In this document: positions 13,401 to 25,896 of the stretch, one piece after another
Layout: every line of letters begins with the position of its first letter
Numbering within the stretch: the stretch's first letter is position 1
Source of the DNA: Mimachlamys varia
Taxonomy: Eukaryota > Mollusca > Bivalvia > Pectinida > Pectinidae
DNA length: 64,000 nucleotides
Assembly: GCA_947623455.1 (NCBI GenBank)
Contig: OX392527.1
Location: 5,700,001-5,764,000, forward strand
Reading direction: 5' to 3'
Translations under genes and position numbers: made by a program
The notes under the pieces: model-generated
The model's input: the letters and a program-made list of their open reading frames with translations, nothing else
The model's database searches: none
What the model was told of the DNA's origin: nothing

Positions 13401-13544
13401 ATATAGAGTTTGAAGGAGTTTGAATATAGATTTGTTTTTCACTTTCTTGTGAATAATTCCAATCAGATAGAAGTAAGAACATTTCACAGTTATATTTCTT
13501 ATTTACATCTTAAACTTTATAGAGAGGTTTGTGATGTTTTTCAG

Positions 13545-13679
13545 GGAGAAGTAATTGCTGATAATGAAGGAGAGAAAGGACCATCACAGAGCGCTGCCCG
13601 TCACCGTCATTTACCAGAAAATATTAACGAGGAGGTACTTCAGGTGGCCAGGCAGGAATTACAGAGACAAAACAGAAAG
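13545..13679 (+). CDS. UBXN8: UBXN8-like exon (linker before the UBX domain)
   Basis: This exon is 135 bp, phase 0 at both ends, preceded by gtgatgtttttcag and followed by gtaaca. It encodes 45 charged residues starting GEVIADNEGEKG and ending QRQNRK, probably a helical linker. It joins in frame to the exon at 20375 across the 28-bp minisatellite intron. Upstream sequence in the same frame is open to 13410, but the clear acceptor makes an intron boundary more likely than a longer exon. Confidence 0.75.
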
Positions 13680-16600
13680 GTAACACTCCCGCCCTTTTAT
13701 CCTGTATCTGTATGATATGCAGAAGTTTATGGTGCTGTTCTGATTGAAATATTCATTTACTGTATTACTCTCTGTGATTGCAGGTACAACTTAGCCTATA
13801 ACTGAATCTGAAGTGTTTTCTAAAGATAATACCATTCACATGTGTAATGTATGCTACCGGTATTACAAGTAGGTATATCAACATGACTTCAGTACCAAAG
13901 TACAGTCAAGGTATATTGATGGGTTGGTCCTACATTGTCAATGGGCCGTTATTTTTACACAAGAAACAGTATATTGTGACATTTCTCAGAATCTAGAGTT
14001 ACTTTAAGATAGCTCTGATGACATCTATAACCACAAGTGTATTCTTAAAGATGGGTTGAACATGAAATAGTTTCACCACCATTTATTTCTTATATACCAG
14101 GGGACAGGGAGACAAGGTATATACCCAGGAGACTGGGAGACAAGGTATATACCCAGGAGACTGGGTGACAAGGTATATACCCAGGAGACTGGGTGACAAG
14201 GTATATACCCAGGAGACTGGGAGACAAGGTATATACCCAGGGGACTGGGAGACAAGGTATATACCCAGGAGACTGGGAGACAAGGTATATACTCAGGGCA
14301 CTGGGTGACATGTTATATACCCAGGGCACTGGGAGACATGGTATATACCCAGGGGACTGGGAGACAAGGTATATACCCAGGGGACTGGGAGACAAGGTAT
14401 ATACCCAGGGGACTGGGAGACAAGGTATATACCCAGGGGACTGGGAGACAAGGTATATACCCAGGGCACTGGGTGACATGTTATATACCCAGGGCACTGG
14501 GAGACATGGTATATACCCAGGAGACTGGGAGACATGTTTATACCCAGGGCACTGGGAGACATGGTATATACCCAGGGGACTGGGAGACAAGGTATATACC
14601 CAGGGCACTGGGAGACATGGTATATACCCAGGGGACTGGGAGACAAGGTATATACCCAGGGCACTGGGAGACATGGTATATACCCAGGGGACTGGGAGAC
14701 AAGGTATATACCCAGGGCACTGGGAGACATGGTATATACCCAGGGGACTGGGAGACAAGGTATATACCCAGGAGACTGGGAGACAAGGTATATACTCAGG
14801 GCACTGGGTGACATGTTATATACCCAGGGGACTGGGAGACATGTTATATACCAAGGGGACTGGGAGACAAGGTATATACCCAGGGGACTGGGAGACAAGG
14901 TATATACCCAGGGCACTGGGTGACATGTTATATACCCAGGGGACTGGGAGACAAGGTATATACCAAGGGGACTAGGAGACATGTTATATACCCAGGGGAC
15001 TGGGAGACAAGGTATATACCAAGGGGACTAGGAGACAAGGTATATACCCTGGGGACTGGGAGACAAGGTATATACCCAGGGGACTGGGAGACATGTTATA
15101 TACCCAGGGGACTGGGAGACAAGGTATATACCCAGGGGACTGGGAGACATGTTATATACCCAGGGGACTGGGAGACAAGGTATATACCCAGGGGACTGGG
15201 AGACAAGGTATATACCCAGGGGACTGGGAGACAAGTTATATACCCAGGGGACTGGGAGACAAGTTATATACCCAGGGGACTGGGTGACAAGGTATATACC
15301 CAGGAGACTGGGAGACATGGTATATACCCAGGAGACTGGGAGACAAGGTATATACCCAGGGGACTGGGAGACAAGGTATATACCCAGGGGACTGGGAGAC
15401 AAGTTATATACCCAGGGGACTGGGAGACAAGTTATATACCCAGGGGACTGGGAGACAAGGTATATACCCAGGGGACTGGGAGACATGTTATATACCCAGG
15501 GCACTGGGAGACAAGGTATATACCCAGGGCACTGGGAGACAAGGTATATACCAAGGGGACTAGGAGACATGTTATATACCCAGGGGACTGGGAGACAAGG
15601 TATATACCCAGGGGACTGGGAGACATGTTATATACCCAGGGGACTGGGAGACAGGGTATATACCCAGGGGACTGGGAGACAAGGTATATACCCAGGGGAC
15701 TGGGAGACATGTTATATACCCAGGGCACTGGGAGACAAGGTATATACCCAGGGGACTGGGAGACATGTTATATACCCAGGGGACTGGGAGACAGGGTATA
15801 TACCCAGGGGACTGGGAGACAAGGTATATACCCAGGGGACTGGGAGACAAGGTATATACCCAGGGCACTGGGAGACAAGGTATATACCCAGGGCACTGGG
15901 AGACAAGGTATATACCCAGGGGACTAGGAGACATGTTATATACCCAGGGGACTGGGAGACAAGGTATATACCCAGGGGACTGGGAGACATGTTATATACC
16001 CAGGGGACTGGGAGACAGGGTATATACCCAGGGGACTGGGAGACAAGGTATATACCCAGGGGACTCGGAGACATGTTATATACCCAGGGGACTGGGAGAC
16101 AAGGTATATACCCAGGGGACTGGGAGACATGTTATATACCCAGGGGACTGGGAGACATGTTATATACCCAGGGGACTGGGAGACAAGGTATATACCCAGG
16201 GGACTGGGAGACAAGGTATATACCAAGGGGACTGGGAGACATGTTATATACCCAGGGCACTGGGAGACATGTTATATACCCAGGGCACTGGGAGACATGT
16301 TATATACCCAGGGGACTGGGAGACATGTTATATACCCAGGGGGACTGGGAGAAAAGGTATATACCCAGGGGACTGGGAGACATGTTATATACCCAGGGGA
16401 CAGGGAGACATGTTATATACCCAGGTGACAGGGAGACATGTTATATACCCAGGGGACTGGGAGAAAAGGTATATACCCAGGGGACTGGGAGACATGGTAT
16501 ATACCCAGAGGACTGGGAGACATGTTATATACCCAGGGGACAGGGAGACATGTTATATACCCAGGTGACAGGGAGACATGTTATATACCCAGGGGACTGG

Positions 16601-19600
16601 GAGAAAAGGTATATACCCAGGGGACTGGGAGACATGGTATATACCCAGAGGACTGGGAGACATGTTATATACCCAGGGGACAGGGAGACACGTTATATAC
16701 CCAGGGGACTGGGAGACATGTTATATACCCAGGGGACTGGGAGACAAGGTATATACCCAGGGGACTGGGTGACAAGGTATATACCCAGGGGACTAGGTGA
16801 CAAGGTATATACCCAGGGGACTGGGAGACAAGGTATATACCCAGGGGACTGGGAGACATGTTATATACCCAGGGGACTGGGAGACATGTTATATACCCAG
16901 GGGACTGGGAGACAAGGTATATACCCAGGGGACTGGGAGACATGGTATATACCCAGGGGACTGGGAGACAAGGTATATACCCAGGGGACTGGGAGACAAG
17001 GTATATACCCAGGGGACTGGGAGACATGGTATATACCCAGGGGACTGGGAGACATGGTATATACCCAGGGGACTGGGAGACATGGTATATACCCAGGGGA
17101 CTGGGAAACATGGTATATACCCAGGGGACTGGGAGACATGTTATATACCCAGGGGACAGGGAGACATGTTTATACCCAGGGGACAGGGAGACATGTTATA
17201 TACCCAGGGGACTAGGAGACAAGGTATATACCCAGGGGACTGGGTGACAAGGTATATACCCAGGGGACTGGGAGACAAGGTATATACCCAGGGGACTGGG
17301 AGACAAGGTATATACCCAGGGGACTGGGAGACAAGGTATATACCCAGGGGACTGGGAGACAAGGTATATACCCAGGGGACTGGGAGACAAGGTATATACC
17401 CAGGGGACTGGGAGACATGTTATATACCCAGGGGACAGGGAGACATGTTTATACCCAGGGGACTGGGTGACAAGGTATATACCCAGGGGACTGGGAGACA
17501 AGGTATATACCCAGGGGACTGGGAGACATGTTATATACCCAGGGGACTGGGAGACATGTTTATACCCAGGGGACTGGGAGACAAGGTATATACCCTGGGG
17601 ACTGGGAGACAAGGTATATACCCAGAGGACTGGGAGACATGTTATATACCCAGGGGACAGGGAGACACGTTATATACCCAGGGGACTGGGAGACATGTTA
17701 TATACCCAGGGGACAGGGAGACATGTTATATACCCAGGGGACAGGGAGACATGTTATATACCCAGGGGACTGGGAGACAAGGTATATACCCAGGGGACTG
17801 GGAGACATGGTATATATCCAGAGGACTGGGAGACATGTTATATACCCAGGGGACAGGGAGACACGTTATATACCCAGGGGACTGGGAGACAAGGTATATA
17901 CCCAGGGGACTAGGAGACATGTTATATACCCAGGGGACTAGGAGACATGCTATATACCCAGGGGACTGGGAGACAAGGTATATACCCAGGGGACTGGGAG
18001 ACAAGGTATATACCCAGGGCACTGGGTGACAAGGTATATACCCAGGGGATTAGGAGACATGTTATATACCCAGGGGACTGGGAGACAAGGTATATACCCA
18101 GGGGACTAGGAGACAAGGTATATACCCAGGGCACTGGGTGACAAGGTATATACCCAGGGGACTGGGAGACAAGGTATATACCCTGGGGACTGGGAGACAT
18201 GTTATATACCCAGGGGACTGGGAGACATGTTATATACCCAGGGGAATGGGAGACATGTTATATACCCAGGGGACTAGGAGACATGTTATATACCCAGGGG
18301 ACTGGGAGACAAGGTATATACCAAGGGGACTGGCAGACAAATTATATACCCAGGGGACTGGGAGACATGTTATATACCCCAGGGGACTGGGAGACAAGGT
18401 ATATACCCAGGGCACTGGGTGACATGTTATATACCCAGGGCACTGGGAGACAAGGTATATACCAAGGGGACTGGGAGACATGTTATATACCCAGGGGACT
18501 AGGAGACAAGGTATATACCAAGGGCACTGGGAGACAAGGTATATACCCAGGGGACTGGGAGACAAGGTATATACCCAGGGGACTGGGAGACAAGGTATAT
18601 ACCCAGGGGACTGGGAGACATGTTATATACCCAGGGGACTAGGAGACATGTTATATACCCAGGGCACTGGGAGACAAGGTATATACCAAGGGGACTGGCA
18701 GACAAATTATATACCCAGGGGACTGGGAGACAAGGTATATACCCTAGGGACTGGGAGACATGTTATATACCCAGGGGACTGGGAGACATGTTATATACCC
18801 AGGGGACTGGGAGACATGTTATATACCCAGGGGACTAGGAGACATGTTATATACCCAGGGGACTGGGAGACATGTTATATACCCAGGGGACTGGGAGACA
18901 TGTTATATACCCAGGGGACTGGGAGACATGTTATATACCCAGGGGACTAGGAGACATGTTATATACCCAGGGGACTGGGAGACATGTTATATACCCAGGG
19001 CACTGGGAGACATGTTATATACCCAGGGGACTGGGAGACATGTTATATACCCAGGGGACTGGGAGACAAGGTATATACCCAGGGGACTGGGAGACAAGGT
19101 ATATACCCAGGGGACTGGGAGACATGTTATATACCCAGGGGACTGGGAGACATGTTATATACCCAGGGGACTGGGAGACAAGGTATATACCCAGGGGACT
19201 GGGAGACAAGGTATATACCCAGGGGACTGGGAGACAAGGTATATACCCAGGGCACTGGGAGACAAGGTATATACCAAGGGGACTGGCAGACAAATTATAT
19301 ACCCAGGGGACTGGGAGACAAGGTATATACCCTAGGGACTGGGAGACATGTTATATACCCAGGGGACTGGGAGACATGTTATATACCCAGGGGACTGGGA
19401 GACATGTTATATACCCAGGGGACTAGGAGACATGTTATATACCCAGGGGACTGGGAGACATGTTATATACCCAGGGGACTGGGAGACATGTTATATACCC
19501 AGGGGACTGGGAGACATGTTATATACCCAGGGGACTAGGAGACATGTTATATACCCAGGGGACTGGGAGACATGTTATATACCCAGGGCACTGGGAGACA

Positions 19601-22600
19601 TGTTATATACCCAGGGGACTGGGAGACATGTTATATACCCAGGGGACTGGGAGACAAGGTATATACCCAGGGGACTGGGAGACAAGGTATATACCCAGGG
19701 GACTGGGAGACAAGGTATATACCCAGGGGACTGGGAGACATGTTATATACCCAGGGGACTGGGAGACAAGGTATATACCCAGGGGACTGGGAGACATGTT
19801 ATATACCCAGGGGACTGGGAGACAAGGTATATACCCAGGGCACTGGGAGACAAGGTATATACCCAGGGGACTGGGAGACAAGGTATATACCCAGGGGACT
19901 AGGAGACAAGGTATATACCCAGGGGACTGGGAGACAAGGTATATACCCAGGGGACTGGGAGACAAGGTATATACCCAGGGGACTGGGAGACAAGGTATAT
20001 ACCAAGGGGACTGGGAGACATGTTATATACCCAGGGGACTGGGAGACAAGGTATATACCCTAGGGACTGGGAGACATGTTATATACCCAGGGGACTAGGA
20101 GACATGTTATATACCCAGGGGACTGGGAGACATGTTATATACCCAGGGGACTAGGAGACATGTTATATACCCAGGGGACTGGGAGACAAGGTATATACCC
20201 AGAGGACTTGGAGACATGTTATATACCCAGGGGACTGGGAGACATGTTATATACCCAGGGGACTGGGAGACAAGGTATATACCCTAGGGACTTGGAGACA
20301 TGTTATATACCCAGGGGACTGGGAGACAAGGTCCTTATATCACCTATATACTGTTTGTGTTATTGCAATTTTAGAAGAAAAAACTCCCAGATGAACCGTC
20401 AGAGGAAGCTCCAGACTGTGTACTGGTGATTTTACGGACACCGATTGGCGATCTTCGACATCGCAGATTTAAACAGATAGACACCATACAGGTATACATT
20501 TTGCTTTCTTTATATTGATTTACAAAGGTACCTGAATTACTGTATTATCACTTATATTATAATGATCACTTATGTTTCCTGCAGAATATATTTTTGCCTT
20601 AATATGCGAGGAAAGCCAATTGCAAATTCAAATCCCTTGCGATTATTCGTACGAAACTAACTACTTCGGATGGCAATCATGTTGGTTCTGGCATTATCAC
20701 AACTTTTTTTAGACACTATTATTGATTTTATAATCAAATAATCACAACAAATCTGTCAGCCCAATATGTTACCTTTCAATTCAGACAACATTAGAACATT
20801 TTAACAGCATCCGGTTCATACTGACATTAGAATGCCATTTATATGTAAGGCTGTTGGTCAGAGGTCGAAGGTCGAGCATGCTTGCTTTAACAAAAAAGTG
20901 GAAAGATGATAGCACATTTACAATAACAGAGTTTATAAAGTGGGAAGTATTTATTTTATTGAATTAATAATTAGGCAGTAGGAAATCTGTCAAAAGACGT
21001 TACCGCTGGGACGACAACTGTATACTTATTTTAAGTCATTAGTTTAACATGAAATGTAATGTCAATCACTGCACAAACATGTTTGGCCGATCAAAGGTCA
21101 CTGGTGAGTTGTTTTAAAGGTCTGTGGTACATTCAGATTTGTAGGTCTCTTTAATGTCTTGACATAGCAAATATCACATGACTGAATCCTGTGACTTTTT
21201 AGGTAAAGTTACATTACTCATGAACAAAAAGACTTCCAATATGAAGCTATAGCCTACCGATATAGGGGTCTTGCAGAGTTTGTGTCTTGAAAAGCTCATC
21301 ATTCTTGAAGTAATTTATAGATCACTGTTTGCGAAATCATGTATTCAAGAATGTATCTGAAGACTTTAAGGGTTTAATTCTCAAAATAAAGTATTTGCAA
21401 AATTTAAATGATTTACAGTAGATGTGAACAAATGGTTCTATTTGACTGCATTTAGAAGAATTATTGCCCCTTACATATTTCCAATCTAGATCTTGCCAGG
21501 ATATGTTTTCCTGCAGATATCAATCAAATTCTTTCAATGTTTGTATGTTTTAGATTTTATGATGTTGATGACTGGTACTAAAAGCCATGGTTGTTAAATA
21601 ATTATCCTCATGACACTACTAACCAATACAGTGCATACTACATCAGGAATGTAAACTTTTATTTCTCCAGAGATCTCCTCCTACAATGTTCGACTGATTT
21701 CCTTTTAACTTGGTAGGCTTGATCTCTGACAGGCAAACTGTTACGTGGAGACACAACCTTGCATAACAATATCAGGAAATTACAAACCTTGTTCAGACTT
21801 TTTGGCCTGGTGGTAATGTCCTGGCTCCATAACCTAGAGTTCTCGGGTTTGCGCCTCGCTCATCTCAATAGTTTCATTTCTGCTCTTTGTTGTAAAATAT
21901 TGTTTATTTCCCAAGTCGGGATGTTTGTATTAATAATAGCCCAAGTCTGGATGTGTGCATGTACGATATGTACTAATTATCACAATAATAATTTCTTAAA
22001 TATAATTACAGTCCCAGGTACCCGATTAAATGTTACGTCGTCACGGATCTGTTTGATTTGTATGCCTACGTCAGGTTCTATAAGACGTCACATTTCATAA
22101 CAATACCATGTCTCCACTTGCCGTGCACTTGTTTAACTTTTCCAAATGAAAGAAAACCAATTCAGAACATATATTCGGATGTTTTCATAAATTTGTTATA
22201 ATATACACTATAAGTTGCTGACTTCTGATTGGGTAAGGTATATGGAGGTGACTTACTGTACTGCTGACAATACAGAGAATTATTGACAAATCATTGTAAG
22301 TATAAAGGTGACTTACTGTACTGCTGACAATACAGAGAATTATTGACAAATCATTGTAAGTATGAAGGTGACTTACTGTACTGCTGACAATACAGAGAAT
22401 TATTGACAAATCATTGTAAGTATAAAAGTGACTTACTGTACTGCTGACAATACAGAGAATTATTGACAAATCATTGTAAGTATAAAGGTGACTTACTGTA
22501 CTGCTGACAATACAGAGAATTATTGACAAATCATTGTAAGTATGAAGGTGACAAACTGTACTGCTGACAATACAGATAATTATTGACAAATCATTGTAAG

Positions 22601-25600
22601 TATGAAGGTGACAAACTGTACTGCTGACAATACAGAGAATTATTGACAAATCATTGTAAGTATGAAGGTGACAAACTGTACTGCTGACAATACAGAGAAT
22701 TATTGACTAATCATTGTGCAAGGCATATGGAGGTGACAAACTGGAACCAACAACTGTTCCTAGTATTTGACCAGTGCCAGAGATAAAGATATAATGTCTA
22801 TATATACAACAAGATAAAATAGACTATTTACAGTGTTGTGGTTCAAAAACCTGGTCCGGTGTACATGGACCTATACCGTGATATAGGGTTAGTTGGTCAG
22901 GTTATTGACCTATACTGACTGCTGATGTCAAATTTTATCAGTACAAATATGTACAAAGATCTTCATTTCATAGATAAAAAGTTATCTAATTCATTGAATC
23001 ATGTATTCTCATTTAATAAGACAATGTAGCCTAAATCCGCAATTATGTGCCATTCCACTCCCATATATACTTGAAATAAAATATCTTCAGTTTGAAATAT
23101 GGAGGGATTTAAATAGTGCAATATGATTGGGGGGGGGGGGGGGGGGGGTCAATTTGTACAATTCTTAATTCCCACCAGCTTGGGATGATTCCAACGTAAA
23201 AAGTGGATTCCGTTGCTTGCTTCTAGAAGTTGCTAAATAAAAAGCAAAATAACCAAACCATCAATGTTAGCTCTTCCCCTCGGCCCCAAGAGGTCAGCCC
23301 TACCATTTGTATATTTTAATCCCAATCGCCTAGATAATGCTGACAAACAACCTGATATTACTGATATCTGACTCTTATATCTAGATAATATATAGGCTAT
23401 ATAATCTATAATTACACATTTTGGGCCCCCTCCTTGACTTATATTCAAGGTCACAAGGGTCAAATCTGTTAAAACCTTCAAACGACTTCTTCTGAAATAC
23501 CAAAAGCCCTAGAAGCTTGATATTTGGCTGAAAGGTTCCTTAGATGAAGCCCGACAAAGTTTGCGAAAAGAAATGACCTTGACCTATATTCAACGTCACA
23601 AAGGTCAAATCTGTTAAAACCTTCAAACGACTTCTTCTAAAATACCAAAAGCCCTAGAAGCATGATATTTGGCTGAAAGGTTCCTTGGATGAAACCCCAC
23701 AAAGTTTGCGAAAAGAAATGACCTTGACATATATTCAAGGTCACAGTGGCCAAATTGGTTAAAAGCTTTGAGTGTCTTCTTCTGATAAACCCAAATGCCT
23801 AGAGACATGATATTTGGCTGGTAGCGTCCTGAGATGAAGCCAAACAAAATTTGAAAATGAAAATAATAAGGTCACAGGGGTAAAATATGTTTAAATCTTA
23901 ACATGTTCTTCTAAATCTCTTACTGTAAAAGATTTTAGGGAACTTTAGGGTTACACTATAATATAAGTCCGAGATTGATACCTGGTGAGCGATGCAGGGC
24001 CATTGGGCCTCTTGTTGTAAATGTTAGGTTTGGTGGTTATAAGCATCTGAGACAATCCTACAAGGCGGGCTGCAGATGAATCCTAACCTTACTTCGTTTT
24101 ATACTGTGTATAATTTTAAGGCGTAATAGTTGGTTTATTAAGTTTTACAATTAAAATCAATTTAAATTTTGTCCCTTAGATAAGACGCTGGGTTACTGTG
24201 GGATAGGAGACAGGTCAATTGACAGGAACTCCCCGCCTGAGGTCTGAACAAAGACGTTGCAGCAATCTTTTGTCTATCTGAGGATTCTATATCTATTATT
24301 ACCTCTATTATTTCAAAATTTGATTAAGTAGATGAATGTGTAATGATTCTCAGTAGCAAGCTCTGTCGGTATTTAGCTCTGTTCACCGAGACCATATATC
24401 ATGTATGTATTCCTACATGCGTGCAAGAGTATTCAGCAGTTTAGCCCTACCGGTCCCCCCTGATCCGGTGCCCTACGTATGAGCCGGAGTCATCAATTTA
24501 CTTACTAACTAGTGTATGCATGTTTATGTGTAACGATTATATATTTTTGGAAAGAACACACATATGTTATCTAGATCTTATATAACTGTTATTTTATGTC
24601 TCTAATTTAAGGTTTATACAAGGTATATATTAAATCATAACGTTTGACCCTGCATCCAACCCTTGTTTTATAAAAGTGACTTTCCCGCCAGCAGGGTGTG
24701 TGGTATCTTAATTAAGTCACAGTACAAATAACACTTTAATCACTTTGAGTAATTCTATAAATTGTTGGAGCTCAATAGGAGAGCCCTACTGGGTTACTGG
24801 CGCCCTAGGTATGAGCCCGAGTCTCCCCCGTATGAGTCTCCGTAACATTCGATGGTGTTATTTTTATATTCTATGAATCTGCAAATGGGTTAGTATGTGC
24901 CTATATACTGACGGCCATACAGATCCAACAGTTTGTTCTATAGCAGTGATTCAGCACTTTTGAAGGAGTCATATATTTGAAAATGTCCCAATGTACATGT
25001 TTTCATATGGAAAAAAACAGCTTGCCAAATGGAGAGACATCAGCTTGCTTTAAATATATTTTCCTATCCCCCATCGCCAACCACTCAAGATGGGAATGTA
25101 TCATCCCCCAATTCCCAATCCAGCTACCAAAAAAAGGAAGTGTAGCATTATAATTCAGTTTCTACTTTGAGCGTATCAGAAGGTTTCATAAATGAAAAAG
25201 AAAATAAAAAAAGATAACACTTATTGGTATACTGGAATAAGCAATTAAAAAGATAACACTTATTGGTATACTGGAATAAGCAATTAAAAAGATAACACTT
25301 ATTGGTATACTGGAATAAGCAATTAAAAAGATAACACTTATTGGTATACTGGAATAAGCAATTAAAAAGATAACACTTATTGGTATACTGGAATAAGCAA
25401 TTAAAAAGATAACACTTATTGGTATACTGGAATAAGCAACTAAAAAGATAACACTTATTGGTATAATGGAATAAGCAACTAAAAAGATAACGCTTGTTGG
25501 TATACTGGAATAAGCAACTAAAACGACAATCCTTATTGGTGTACTGGAATAAGCAACTAAAAATATAACACTTATTGGTGGTACACTGGAATAAGCAACT

Positions 25601-25896
25601 AAAATATAATACTTTTTGGTATACTGAAATAAGCACCTTTTACGTTGATGTTGTGATACTTGTTACTTTTCTAGTTGTAATTGATGAAGATGTCGTGTAA
25701 CCTAAACTTGATACTTTCCTTACAGCATGTGTTGGATTACATGACCTACATCGGGTTCCACCAGAGAAGGTACACACTAGCAACAACCTACCCACGACAG
25801 TGCTTGTCAGACCAAAGGGAAGTAACTCTTGTTGACATGGGATTCAAAACAAGGACAACATTAAATGTTGAGGAGAAAGACTGGGACTCGGAATGA
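13545..25896 (+). CDS. UBXN8: UBX domain-containing protein 8-like gene, last three coding exons
   Basis: Joined exons 13545-13679, 20375-20491 and 25726-25896 encode 140 residues: an acidic/basic linker, then a complete UBX domain and a short acidic tail ending EEKDWDSE. UBX domains are ubiquitin-fold modules that bind the p97/VCP ATPase. UBXN8 is an ER-membrane adaptor that links p97 to ER-associated degradation (family knowledge). The assignment rests on the order LPDEPSEE, VILRTPIGDLRHRRF, HVLDYMTYIGFH, YTLATTYPR and LNVEEKD, which parallels the vertebrate UBXN8 C-terminus. The usual FPR loop for p97 reads YPR here. About 130 N-terminal residues of the family, including the membrane segment, lie upstream and were not found. 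The two introns are 6.7 and 5.2 kb and full of tandem repeats. Alternatives would be other UBX proteins, but they fit less well. Confidence 0.87.
14098..20332. repeat. 28-bp tandem repeat array, about 222 copies (6.2 kb)
   Basis: The unit is caggggactgggagac followed by aaggtatatacc. Main variants are aaggtatata, atgttatata and atggtatata, gcactgg for ggactgg, gagactgg, and gggtgac for gggagac. Because 28 is not a multiple of 3, each frame reads an 84-bp, 28-residue cycle, so long ORFs of up to 688 residues appear in several frames of both strands; none is a gene. The array fills most of the UBXN8-like intron 13680-20374. A higher-order duplication of 588 bp (21 units) is visible at 18697 and 19285. 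Confidence 0.97.
20375..20491 (+). CDS. UBXN8: UBXN8-like exon (start of UBX domain)
   Basis: This exon is 117 bp, phase 0 at both ends, with acceptor tattgcaattttag and donor gtatac. It encodes 39 residues: KKKLPDEPSEEAPD, then the first two strands of the UBX fold (CVLVILRTPIGDLRHRRF) and the start of the helix (KQIDTIQ). Basic residues after the second strand are typical of UBX domains. The acceptor lies about 40 bp after the last 28-bp repeat. Confidence 0.88.
20492..22245. other. UBXN8-like intron, dispersed repeats only
   Basis: Intronic DNA with no exon seen. A fragment of the gatctcctcctac repeat family is at 21658-21745. Next to it, 21797-21870 (cctggtggtaatgtcctgg ... gggtttgcgcctc) resembles a tRNA-type box A / box B pair on the plus strand and may be a SINE head. 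The rest shows nothing recognisable. Confidence 0.5.
22246..22735 (+). repeat. 60-bp tandem repeat array with splice-like signals
   Basis: About eight copies of an exact 60-bp unit containing ggtgacttactgtactgctg, acaatacagagaattattg and acaaatcattgtaagtat. Only a few bases differ between units (tataaag or tatgaag, cttac or caaac). In the sense direction of the UBXN8-like gene, each full unit has ctgac, then acaatacag, then 20 bases, then the strong donor-like gtaagtat. The array lies in the intron 20492-25725. Confidence 0.93.
22736..23424. other. Intronic stretch with a 20-base poly-G tract
   Basis: No exon was seen. At 23129-23148 there are 20 consecutive G residues on the plus strand, which could form a G-quadruplex and is also prone to length error in assembly. 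Confidence 0.6.
23425..24016. repeat. Dispersed repeat with 145-bp internal units
   Basis: Three to four copies of a 145-bp unit (ccttcaaacgacttcttct at 23474 and 23619, diverged at 23764) share ttcaaggtcaca, ccctagaagc, atgatatttggctg and aaagtttgcgaaaag. The block ends with agggccattgggcctcttgt. This terminus type recurs in the window (31905, cccatgggcctta) and belongs to a family I associate with bivalve genomes. Confidence 0.75.
24017..25204. other. UBXN8-like intron, nothing recognised
   Basis: No exon, RNA gene or clear element was found. Two short related segments, near 24440-24490 and 24780-24830 (ccctacgtatgagccggagt and ccctaggtatgagcccgagt), suggest remnants of one dispersed repeat. 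Confidence 0.45.
25205..25640. repeat. 39-bp tandem repeat array
   Basis: About 11 copies of aaaaagataacacttattgg followed by tatactggaataagcaatt. The first six are nearly identical and the last five are increasingly diverged (aactaaaa, gtacac). The polarity suggests growth from the left end. The array ends about 85 bp before the last UBXN8-like exon. Confidence 0.93.
25726..25896 (+). CDS. UBXN8: UBXN8-like terminal coding exon (end of UBX domain)
   Basis: The acceptor is cttgatactttccttacag. The exon encodes 56 residues and a TGA stop. It carries the UBX helix (HVLDYMTYIGFH), the strand with the YPR loop (YTLATTYPRQCL), DMGF before the last strand, and LNVEEKDWDSE at the end. In the family, the FPR loop contacts p97; here phenylalanine is replaced by tyrosine. 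The exon follows the previous one in phase 0. Confidence 0.9.
   Translation, partial: HVLDYMTYIGFHQRRYTLATTYPRQCLSDQREVTLVDMGFKTRTTLNVEEKDWDSE

Noticed and set aside
14098..20332. Many long ORFs (up to 688 codons) on both strands
   Set aside because: They translate a 28-bp DNA repeat in several frames and on both strands at once; the period explains their length and they lie in an intron between two real exons.
14098..20332. CRISPR array because of a 28-bp direct repeat
   Set aside because: Units are directly abutting with no unique spacers, and the context is a eukaryotic intron.
22185..22649. 154-residue minus-strand ORF
   Set aside because: It reads the 60-bp array, giving an exact 20-residue peptide cycle, and runs against the host gene.
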